This document shows, piece after piece, positions 1-6,455 of a stretch of 7,601 nucleotides of DNA (the first letter of the stretch is position 1; every line of letters starts with the position of its first letter). Position numbers and translations under genes: made by a program. The DNA is from an uncultured Deferribacteraceae bacterium (GTDB lineage: Bacteria > Chrysiogenota > Deferribacteres > Deferribacterales > Mucispirillaceae). Location of the stretch: the NCBI GenBank assembly GCA_947039055.1, contig CAMQYB010000084.1:1-7601 (forward strand), written 5' to 3'. The notes below the pieces were generated by a model. That model saw only the letters and a program-made list of their open reading frames with translations, was not told where the DNA came from and did no database searches.

Positions 1-2121
1 TTGGTCCCCAAAATAACCACTCAAATATATCTTAACTACCTTATTATTGTTAAAAGTAACTTCAATAGTATTATCATTTGATTGAAAATCACCAACACTT
101 TTTACACTTAATGGATTACCTTTAGGCAAATTCATCTGAAGCATAGCATTTTTAATAGCAATTTTTTTCTCATCATCAAACACGTTATCTAGATTATGAA
201 ATGTAACTGCTACTTTATCTGTAATATCTGAAAAATCTTTAGGAATTATAAATCCAGTTAATCCAGCCCTTGTCTGAGAAGGAGCATTTGCATTAACATA
301 AAGTGTTGCACCTTCAAAACCCATACTATTTAAGGTTATTGTAAATGTTTTACTAGTAGTTCCATCCTCAAACTTATAACCACCGATTGACTTAATAGTA
401 ACTCTTGCCGTTGCTGTTGTCTCTCCAGTTTTTTCTATAAATTTAACAGTACTCTTTCCATCTAAACCTTTTACCTTATTCCGAGAAGGAACAAGCATGA
501 AGTCTACTATTTTTTTAACAGTATATTCAATAGCTATTGCTTGTTCTGCAATCGTATCATCGTTACCATGAAAAGTAACAGCAACATTATTATCGTCTTG
601 AAATTTGCCATTAATTACTTTAAGAGTAATTTCCTTACTCCTAATACTAGCTTTACCAGGTTCCTCATTATGGTTAGGAGATTCGTCATTACCATCAAAC
701 TCTGATTGTAAATCACTATTTGGTATTACAGTATGATTTGTAAACGTACCAGTTAACTTAACTACAATGTCTTTACTAGTAGATCCACCTTCAAATTCAT
801 AACCATCTATTGTATTGATAGTAGCTGTTGCAGTTGCAGTAGTACTATCGGCAATCACCACTTTAAATACAGCATTTGTATTTAATCCATCAATTTTATT
901 CACACTCTTCCCAAGTATCTCATTTACTACTAATTTAACACTATATAGAATAGCTGCATTTTGATTTGCAGCAGTAGTATCTCCAATATGAAAGATAACA
1001 TTAGTGTTGCTTGTATCAAATTTACCAGCTACTGCATTTAGGATAATTCCCTCAGCTTTAATACCTGCAACTCCTCCAATTAGATTAACAGTTCTAGATT
1101 TGTCATCAGGCGCACCATTAAATATCTCTGCTAACTTAGTATTAAGTATAATTGTTTTTTTAATACGATCACTAGTTAAAGTTATTACAAATGTTTTGGC
1201 GTTACTACCATCTTCAAAGCTATAGCTAAAGCTATCCTTTACTTTAATTGTAACGGTAGCTAAACCCTTTGTGCCACTAATCCTTACACTAACTAGAGTT
1301 TCTGTACTTAAACCCTCAACAGTATTAGTGGCTTGTTTTAAAATATCATCTACGGCTGTTTTAACACTGTTTTTCATAGCAGCAATTAATTGAGTAGCGT
1401 TAATTTCAGCATTATCAAAAGTAACTTCAGCCGTATTATCCGTATCTTGAAAATCACCATTATTTGCATTAATAACGATTTCGCCAGCTGCAATCCCTGC
1501 ATTTCCAGGCGATGCAGTAATAAGATCAGATGGATCGTTGTCATTAAAAGCAATTGCTAATGTTTCATTAAGTATAATTGCAGGTGGTACAAAATACTTA
1601 CCAGTTAATATTATATTAAATGTTTTAGTTTTCTCTCCATCTTCAAACTTAGATTCACCACTTGTTTTAACAGTAACTAAAGCAGTCGCCTTAGTTGCAC
1701 TAAGTTCATCATGTGTTATATCAACATCAACTAGAGGAGATAATCCATCAATCTTATTGCTCGGATTTTGAATTATAGCACTTGCTTCAAATCTTATTCT
1801 TGCTTTAAGAGCAGCACTCTGTTCAGCAGCAGTATTGTCATCTTCATGAAACGTGATTTTAGCATTACCATTTACAAACTCTGCAGATTGTTTATCAAAC
1901 TTAAAAGTAACACCACCTGCATCAATTCCTGCATTTCCGGCGTTAGCTCTACGTTCTGGATTTTGATCCTTAGAAGCCATATCGCCAAAAAATTTAGCAA
2001 CCAACGTGCTATTAGGTATAGTTAAACTAGCACTACCACCAGTGCTGGTTTCATCGTTAGCACAAGCTACAAACACTAATAGCATACTTAGTAATGCTAT
2101 TTTAAAAATCAGTTTTTTCAT
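1..2121 (-). CDS. Multi-module surface lipoprotein, paralog A (partial, C-terminus outside window)
   Basis: The reading frame is open from the ATG at 2121 to the left edge with no stop, giving 707 visible residues. It starts MKKLIFKIAL with a hydrophobic stretch and a lipobox-like FVAC, so Cys20 is the likely lipidated residue and the protein is probably anchored on an outer surface. After a short linker come repeated modules of about 140 residues, roughly 31-176, 177-318, 319-458, 459-600 and 601-707. The module signatures recur as ITFH (89), VTFD (233), VIFH (375), VTFH (515) and VTFH (639), with NKIDGL or NTVEGL-like turns and KTF-x-I-x-L ends. The first 128 residues are identical to the neighbouring paralog B. 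The fifth module has lost the PGYKFDG-like segment seen in B. By comparison with B, about one more module should lie beyond the window. The start is set by AAGGAG five bases upstream. The biological role is unknown; a variable surface antigen or adhesin is an inference. Confidence 0.88.
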   Translation of the reverse strand, partial: MKKLIFKIALLSMLLVFVACANDETSTGGSASLTIPNSTLVAKFFGDMASKDQNPERRANAGNAGIDAGGVTFKFDKQSAEFVNGNAKITFHEDDNTAAEQSAALKARIRFEASAIIQNPSNKIDGLSPLVDVDITHDELSATKATALVTVKTSGESKFEDGEKTKTFNIILTGKYFVPPAIILNETLAIAFNDNDPSDLITASPGNAGIAAGEIVINANNGDFQDTDNTAEVTFDNAEINATQLIAAMKNSVKTAVDDILKQATNTVEGLSTETLVSVRISGTKGLATVTIKVKDSFSYSFEDGSNAKTFVITLTSDRIKKTIILNTKLAEIFNGAPDDKSRTVNLIGGVAGIKAEGIILNAVAGKFDTSNTNVIFHIGDTTAANQNAAILYSVKLVVNEILGKSVNKIDGLNTNAVFKVVIADSTTATATATINTIDGYEFEGGSTSKDIVVKLTGTFTNHTVIPNSDLQSEFDGNDESPNHNEEPGKASIRSKEITLKVINGKFQDDNNVAVTFHGNDDTIAEQAIAIEYTVKKIVDFMLVPSRNKVKGLDGKSTVKFIEKTGETTATARVTIKSIGGYKFEDGTTSKTFTITLNSMGFEGATLYVNANAPSQTRAGLTGFIIPKDFSDITDKVAVTFHNLDNVFDDEKKIAIKNAMLQMNLPKGNPLSVKSVGDFQSNDNTIEVTFNNNKVVKIYLSGYFGDQ

Positions 2122-2189
2122 AAATTCTCCTTATTTAAAATACTATAACAAACAATATAGTGTTTTTTAAAGATTTGTATAGTGTTTTT
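1738..2189. repeat. 452-bp perfect direct repeat, copy A
   Basis: Every base of 1738-2189 matches 4726-5177 at a constant offset of 2988. The block covers the promoter region, the ribosome binding site, the signal peptide and codons 1-128 of paralog A. It ends at its left edge with GG (1736-1737) against TT in the other copy, and at its right edge with a 2-base difference in a T run. Exact identity including silent sites, next to diverged sequence on both sides, indicates a very recent duplication or gene-conversion tract. Confidence 0.97.
2127..2159 (-). promoter_or_regulatory. Candidate promoter and Shine-Dalgarno site of paralog A
   Basis: This is the same sequence as in front of paralog B, offset by 2988: AAGGAG at 2132-2127, TGT-TATAGT at 2150-2142 and TATATT at 2159-2154. 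Since a terminator lies upstream at 2471-2508, paralog A probably has to be transcribed from here. Both genes should then receive the same basal control. Confidence 0.5.
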
Positions 2190-2190
2190 T
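2156..2190. repeat. Twin TATAGTGTTTTTT direct repeat upstream of paralog A
   Basis: TATAGTGTTTTTT occurs at 2156-2168 and again at 2178-2190, 22 bases apart, close to two helical turns. The pair lies just upstream of the proposed -10 region of the minus-strand gene, where an activator or repressor could bind. The outer T run is seven bases long here. Confidence 0.6.
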
Positions 2191-2423
2191 TATACATTAC
2201 AACTTTTTAATCAATAATGAGTAAGGGTTTTTTAATAAGTTATGATAGGTAAGTTATATTATTAAATACAAAAAAAGTCTTGAAATTAAATCTAAATATT
2301 GTGATACGCATTAACATAAGCATTAATAACGAAGTTATCGAAAGTAGGTATATGTAGGAAAGCATATATATGATATTTAATTAATTGTTATCATCTAATA
2401 TTATTATAGTATGGATTGATCGT

Positions 2424-2463
2424 CTGAGAACTTATTTATGACTAGTGCTGAGAAGTTATTTAT
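2424..2463. repeat. 16-bp direct repeat with 24-bp period
   Basis: CTGAGAACTTATTTAT (2424-2439) recurs as CTGAGAAGTTATTTAT (2448-2463) with a single C/G difference. Only two units are present, so this is a small tandem duplication or a pair of binding sites, not an array. Confidence 0.6.
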
Positions 2464-2470
2464 AGTTAAA

Positions 2471-2508
2471 TATAAAAGAACCCCACCTTAATACAAGATG
2501 GGGTTTTT
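2471..2508 (-). terminator. Intrinsic terminator of paralog B
   Basis: On the minus strand a stem AACCCCATCTT pairs with AAGGTGGGGTT around the five-base loop GTATT, followed by CTTTTATA. The inner U-G pair forms only in the minus-strand RNA (it is a C-A mismatch on the plus strand), so the element is built for minus-strand transcripts. It lies about 35 bases past the stop of paralog B and separates it from paralog A. Confidence 0.85.
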
Positions 2509-2541
2509 ATTATAAGAATTTGATTAATTTTATATAAACTT

Positions 2542-5109
2542 TTATATAATAGTACATAGAAGTCTAAATGTAATCGTCCTGTTACGTGTACCATTAGGAA
2601 AATAATAGTTATTGTCATCCACTGTTAAATCAGCTTGAAAATGAGCTGCATTATCCCACCACATATCCCCATCAGCATCTTGCTTAAATCTAACAGAACC
2701 TTTCTTATATTCTACTGCAAATGGATAGTCGCTATCAGGATAACTTGAGTTGTTCTCTGTAAGCATTTTATCTAAAGCTCTAAGTGCGGCACCTTTTCTC
2801 GCATTACCCTTGTCACTACTATGCCAACTCATACATTGTACAGTTGCTGGCTCTCTAAAGCCTGATTGAAATCGCAATGTAGGTATTCCAGCTCTTCCAC
2901 GTATCGGAGATAAACCTGATAGAGTGAAAGGAGTTTCTACTATTTTGTAACGATCTACTACATCCGCAAAATCACCTTTAAGGCTGATCCTAACTGTTTT
3001 GCTATCTGCACCATCAAACTTATAACCAGGTTTAGGACTAAAAGTAACTTCAATAGTTTTATTGGTATTATAATCACCAACAGAACTAACAACAATTCCT
3101 TCTTTATTAAGTAGTTGCATTTCTTTCATAGATCTTTTAATAGCTTTGTTTTGAGCGTCTATGGTATTATCTGCAGCATGAAATGTAACAGCAACTGGTA
3201 TAGTTACATGAGCAAAGCCATCAGGAATTATAAATAGAGCAACACCCGCTTTTCCACCAATGTTGTTAGTGGCAGGAACTTCGAAGCTATCTAAACTTAT
3301 TGATAATGGTGCAAACCCTTCACTTTGTAAAGTTATCTTAAATGCTTTACTATTAGTATTATCCTCAAATAGATACCCATTACTTGTCATAATATTAACC
3401 GTAGCTGTAACAGTTTTTATATCTTTACGTACTATATCCGTAACGGTTACAGTTTGCGATAACCCTGTAACTGTATTGTTCTCAATCATAAGTTTCATAA
3501 TTGCTTTAACACTTGATTCTATAGCGTTCTCTTGTTGTTGGAAAGTTATATGATCAGCATGAAACGTAACAGAAACGGCATTGTCTGGATCAAAATTAGG
3601 AGATGAATATTTAAGAGTAATCATTCCTTTAGCAATACCAGCATTTGAAGTGTTAGGATAAGTGTTAGCAGATTGATCATCAGTACCACCATTAAATGCA
3701 GCTGTTAGTTGTGCATTAGTTACTTCCTTATGCATTGAAAACTTACCAGTTAAAGCTATTTCAAACGTTTTATTATCACCATTTGCACTATCTTCAAAGA
3801 AAAAGCCTGGCAACGCCTTAACCGTAACAGTAGCAGTAGCTGAGTCAGTAGCATTAGTTTTCACAGTAACTTCGATATTAGTATCTAATCCATCAACTTT
3901 ATTATCATTATGTTTAAGTATAGCCTCTACTAATTGTTTAACACTTTTAGTCATAGCGACAACTTGTAATGAGCTAGAAAAATCAGTCTTAGCGAAACTA
4001 ACTCTAGCACCCGTATCACTCACAAAATCAGTAATTGAATATTTAACATTAATTTCTGCACCACCAAAACCAGCAGTTCCAGAAGTTGCATTAAGACTAG
4101 TATTCGTATCATTACCCGTACCATCTTTAAACGCAGCAATCAAGGTGCTGTGGGAAATAGTTGAGAAACCAATAGTTCCATTACTTAATGTTATCTTAAA
4201 TGTTTTAGTATATCTTCCATCTTGAAATACAAAACTATCCTTTGGTTTAATAGTAACAGTAGCTGTAGCGGCACCAGAACCATTTATTTTTACATTAACT
4301 AGAGCAGTTGTATTTAAGCCTTCAACAGCATTAAGTGTAAGTATATCACTTACAGCTTTAGTAACAGCCTTTTTCATAGCAGCTAATTGTTTTCCACCAT
4401 TGTCATCACCTGAAGAAAAAGTAACATTAGCCGAAGTATCATCTTGAAAATCACCGTCAATCACATTAACTGTAATTTCATCAGCTATAATCCCTGCCAT
4501 TCCAGCAGCTGCATTAATATTCAAAGATTTGTCATTTTGAAATGCAGTTATTAATGATTCATTAGGTATAATTGTAGGTGCTACAAAATAATCACCAGTT
4601 AAATTTATATTAAATGTTTTAGTTTTCTCTCCATTTTCAAACTGAGATTCACCACTTGTATTAACAGTAATAATAGCAGTAGCTGTTGTGTCAGTAGCTA
4701 CTTCTATGTCAACCCCAACTAGATTAGATAATCCATCAATCTTATTGCTCGGATTTTGAATTATAGCACTTGCTTCAAATCTTATTCTTGCTTTAAGAGC
4801 AGCACTCTGTTCAGCAGCAGTATTGTCATCTTCATGAAACGTGATTTTAGCATTACCATTTACAAACTCTGCAGATTGTTTATCAAACTTAAAAGTAACA
4901 CCACCTGCATCAATTCCTGCATTTCCGGCGTTAGCTCTACGTTCTGGATTTTGATCCTTAGAAGCCATATCGCCAAAAAATTTAGCAACCAACGTGCTAT
5001 TAGGTATAGTTAAACTAGCACTACCACCAGTGCTGGTTTCATCGTTAGCACAAGCTACAAACACTAATAGCATACTTAGTAATGCTATTTTAAAAATCAG
5101 TTTTTTCAT
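2542..5109 (-). CDS. Multi-module surface lipoprotein, paralog B (complete, 855 aa)
   Basis: This complete frame encodes an 855-residue lipoprotein precursor. The signal peptide has a KK-x(4)-K n-region, a hydrophobic core and FVAC ending at Cys20; Phe at -3 is unusual for a strict lipobox. Six modules follow: about 31-176, 177-315, 316-460, 461-600, 601-716 and 717-855. Their core motif appears as ITFH (89), VTFS (229), VSFA (370), VTFH (514), VTFH (641) and a degenerate VQCM (757). Modules 1-4 also share N-[KAT]-[IV]-x-GL (122, 260, 403, 545) and, near their ends, F-x-F(E/Q)DG-like turns and KTF-x-I-x-L. Modules 5 and 6 are distinct types; the last holds Cys759, Cys852 and three of the few Trp residues (W762, W817, W818). 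The alternation of beta-rich and helical stretches suggests a stalk of beads on the surface. AAGGAG lies five bases before the ATG, and a terminator follows the stop by about 35 bases. I cannot assign a function; a mycoplasma-style lipoprotein repeat family is a possible distant relative. Confidence 0.93.
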   Translation of the reverse strand: MKKLIFKIALLSMLLVFVACANDETSTGGSASLTIPNSTLVAKFFGDMASKDQNPERRANAGNAGIDAGGVTFKFDKQSAEFVNGNAKITFHEDDNTAAEQSAALKARIRFEASAIIQNPSNKIDGLSNLVGVDIEVATDTTATAIITVNTSGESQFENGEKTKTFNINLTGDYFVAPTIIPNESLITAFQNDKSLNINAAAGMAGIIADEITVNVIDGDFQDDTSANVTFSSGDDNGGKQLAAMKKAVTKAVSDILTLNAVEGLNTTALVNVKINGSGAATATVTIKPKDSFVFQDGRYTKTFKITLSNGTIGFSTISHSTLIAAFKDGTGNDTNTSLNATSGTAGFGGAEINVKYSITDFVSDTGARVSFAKTDFSSSLQVVAMTKSVKQLVEAILKHNDNKVDGLDTNIEVTVKTNATDSATATVTVKALPGFFFEDSANGDNKTFEIALTGKFSMHKEVTNAQLTAAFNGGTDDQSANTYPNTSNAGIAKGMITLKYSSPNFDPDNAVSVTFHADHITFQQQENAIESSVKAIMKLMIENNTVTGLSQTVTVTDIVRKDIKTVTATVNIMTSNGYLFEDNTNSKAFKITLQSEGFAPLSISLDSFEVPATNNIGGKAGVALFIIPDGFAHVTIPVAVTFHAADNTIDAQNKAIKRSMKEMQLLNKEGIVVSSVGDYNTNKTIEVTFSPKPGYKFDGADSKTVRISLKGDFADVVDRYKIVETPFTLSGLSPIRGRAGIPTLRFQSGFREPATVQCMSWHSSDKGNARKGAALRALDKMLTENNSSYPDSDYPFAVEYKKGSVRFKQDADGDMWWDNAAHFQADLTVDDNNYYFPNGTRNRTITFRLLCTII

Positions 5110-5114
5110 AAATT

Positions 5115-5147
5115 CTCCTTATTTAAAATACTATAACAAACAATATA
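5115..5147 (-). promoter_or_regulatory. Candidate promoter and Shine-Dalgarno site of paralog B
   Basis: On the minus strand AAGGAG (5120-5115) sits five bases before the ATG. An extended -10 candidate TGT-TATAGT occupies 5138-5130, with only TTAAAA at the -35 distance. The start point implied by that box would put the Shine-Dalgarno site almost at the RNA 5' end, so the slightly upstream TATATT (5147-5142) is an alternative -10. The Shine-Dalgarno call is firm; the promoter call is tentative. Confidence 0.5.
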
Positions 5148-5177
5148 GTGTTTTTTAAAGATTTGTATAGTGTTTTT
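5144..5177. repeat. Twin TATAGTGTTTTT direct repeat upstream of paralog B
   Basis: The same pair lies at 5144-5156 and 5166-5177. The outer T run has five bases (5173-5177) instead of seven, the first difference met on leaving the identical block. Confidence 0.6.
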
Positions 5178-5660
5178 ATACATTTAACAAATTTTGTGCC
5201 ATAAATATAAAGAGTGTTTAAGTATCTTTTTGATAAGTAAGTTATCTTTAAGTTTCCATACTATTAATTTTTAATTCATGTATCTGTTAATATAATTGAT
5301 AAAAAGCATGTTAAATTGATTATTTTCCCTTATATTACGGTATTTTTAAATATTTTTTAGTTACTTTTTATATAAATGTATAACCACTTCATTTTTTATA
5401 TTGGCAAAAAAGAATCATTGCGTGTTATTATTTAGAACTGATTATTTAATCGCTTAGATAATTTATTTTATAGGAAAAAAAGTTAAATATTTATAAATAA
5501 GTTAAGTTTATAATAGTTACAGTACGCAGAAGATAAATAATATAAGGATATTTTAAAATATTTAAAAATTATTTAATAGATAAGATAGCACCTAATTATA
5601 AGTTGTAAATTAGGTGTATATATAATAAGGTATAAATAATAAAATTTTAGAGAGGAAGAA
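5178..5660. other. Divergent intergenic region between paralog B and the acetyltransferase gene
   Basis: The stretch is strongly AT-rich and separates two divergently transcribed genes. I find no gene with a ribosome binding site in it. The only recognisable elements are the remnant upstream similarity to 2190-2256 at its left end and the inverted repeat with TATAAT at its right end. Confidence 0.7.
5589..5626 (+). promoter_or_regulatory. Candidate operator and -10 box of the acetyltransferase gene
   Basis: A perfect 9-bp inverted repeat, CACCTAATT (5589-5597) and AATTAGGTG (5608-5616), is separated by ten bases. It is followed after four bases by TATAAT (5621-5626), which lies 34 bases before the GTG start. 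No good -35 box is visible at the usual spacing. The repeat covers the -35 and spacer zone, the usual place for a repressor site or for an activator that replaces a weak -35. It lacks a U run and is not a good terminator. Confidence 0.45.
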
Positions 5661-6161
5661 GTGTTAATAAAGCAAGCAGAGAGTGATATAGAGATGTATA
5701 GAGTTACAACTTATATCTTAGAGTTACAACAATCCCATTCAGAACAGTATCCGAACCTATTTAGAGATTACGGCGATCATGCATATTACGAGTTGTTATC
5801 AAAACAGTTAGACACAGAGGAAGACCATGAAAGATTGTTAGATGGCAGGGACGTGTTTTTATATTTTGAAGATGATGATGAAAATATATTAGGTTGTGCG
5901 TTAGTCCAAGATAGAGTACGCAAGAACGAGTTTGCGTTTATAGATAGCGAGCAGTTATTTGTAACATGTTTTATAATAGATGAAGCATACAGGAATAAGG
6001 GTATCGGTAAACAATGTTTTGTTTTATTACAAGGTTGGTCAAAAGCAAGGGGATATAAGAGGCTAGAGCTTTCAGTATCACATAATAATCATTCAGCGAT
6101 AGGTTTATATAAATCAGTAGGTTTTGAAAAAGAGATGCTTTATATGAGTTGCGAGATATAG
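5661..6161 (+). CDS. GNAT-family N-acetyltransferase (166 aa)
   Basis: The product is a cytosolic-looking 166-residue protein without signal or membrane segment, the usual length for a single-domain GNAT enzyme that moves an acetyl group from acetyl-CoA to an amine. The acetyl-CoA pyrophosphate-binding motif is R111-N-K-G-I-G116, preceded by the beta-4 strand LFVTCFIID (99-107). The later GNAT signature is also present: LELSVSHNN (135-143), A146, LY (149-150) and GF (154-155). The N-terminal half (helix 11-24, acidic 68-75) is the variable substrate side, so the substrate cannot be predicted. I chose the GTG at 5661 because GAGGAAG (5652-5658) lies just upstream; the next in-frame ATG at 5694 (residue 12) has no comparable site and would cut into the first helix. 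The gene stands alone: its neighbours are a divergent lipoprotein gene and a downstream lipoprotein gene 294 bases away. Confidence 0.9.
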   Translation: MLIKQAESDIEMYRVTTYILELQQSHSEQYPNLFRDYGDHAYYELLSKQLDTEEDHERLLDGRDVFLYFEDDDENILGCALVQDRVRKNEFAFIDSEQLFVTCFIIDEAYRNKGIGKQCFVLLQGWSKARGYKRLELSVSHNNHSAIGLYKSVGFEKEMLYMSCEI

Positions 6162-6455
6162 TATAAGGAGTAAAAGTATCTGAATTAGATTATATTAAAT
6201 AAGTTAAAGTATATGTAAGAAGCAAGTAGTTATTTATATTTATTATAGTATATTTTTAACTCTCTGATCTTATTAGAAAACTTTTTAAATTAATTTTAAA
6301 ATAATAGTAGCTTTTTTAAAAAAATGTGTGTATATTAAAAATAACGTACCAATAACAATACAGTACTAATACGTGATTTACAGTTTTTAGTAAACTATGG
6401 TTAGCAAGGTATTGAGTTGTTACAAAAAAAATTATTCAAGGGAGAATAGTATATT
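6162..6455. other. Intergenic region before the Ig-like lipoprotein gene
   Basis: It is AT-rich and has no clear terminator for the acetyltransferase gene. AAGGAG at 6164-6169 is a good Shine-Dalgarno sequence with no usable start after it. TATATT at 6331-6336 is a weak -10 candidate without a proper -35. A 20-codon frame (6397-6459) overlaps the start of the lipoprotein gene by ATGA but has no ribosome binding site. AAGGGAGAA at 6438-6446 is the binding site of the lipoprotein gene. Confidence 0.6.

Larger units (their letters stand above)
2190..2541. other. Intergenic region between the two large lipoprotein genes
   Basis: Apart from the terminator at 2471-2508, this AT-rich stretch holds no convincing gene. 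It contains a 16-bp direct repeat with one mismatch (2424-2439 and 2448-2463) and a short inverted repeat, ATGATA (2370-2375) with TATCAT (2389-2394). The part nearest paralog A (2190-2256) still resembles the sequence upstream of paralog B, in register but diverged. Farther left no resemblance is evident by eye. Confidence 0.7.
4726..5177. repeat. 452-bp perfect direct repeat, copy B
   Basis: This is the partner of 1738-2189 and holds the corresponding 5' end and control region of paralog B. Weaker colinear similarity continues upstream: a shared GATARGTAAGTTAT lies near 5232-5244 and at the same offset near 2244-2256. The original duplication was therefore longer than the identical block. 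Confidence 0.97.

Noticed and set aside
1004..1771. Plus-strand open frames at 1004-1225 and 1538-1771
   Set aside because: They lie antisense within paralog A, which has a continuous frame with coherent module motifs; they are shadows of its Asn/Thr/Val-rich coding sequence.
1768..2025. Plus-strand open frame of 85 codons, repeated identically at 4756-5013
   Set aside because: It lies antisense to the conserved first module of both lipoprotein genes, and its identity simply follows from the 452-bp repeat; there is no ribosome binding site.
2424..2463. Possible CRISPR repeats
   Set aside because: There are only two short units, separated by eight bases, with no spacers of proper length and no cas genes.
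2438..2491. 17-codon plus-strand frame running into the paralog B terminator
   Set aside because: It lacks a ribosome binding site and its end is made of the terminator stem.
3260..3553. Plus-strand open frame of 97 codons inside paralog B
   Set aside because: It is antisense to modules 4-5, with hydrophobic low-complexity content expected from the reverse of Asn/Thr-rich codons and no start signals.
1738..5177. Insertion sequence or transposon as cause of the long repeat
   Set aside because: The repeated block has no transposase, no terminal inverted repeats and no target duplication; it is the 5' end of two homologous genes.
5376..5435. 19-codon plus-strand frame starting MYNHFIFYIG in the divergent intergenic region
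   Set aside because: It has no ribosome binding site or promoter signal, and a frame of this length is expected by chance.
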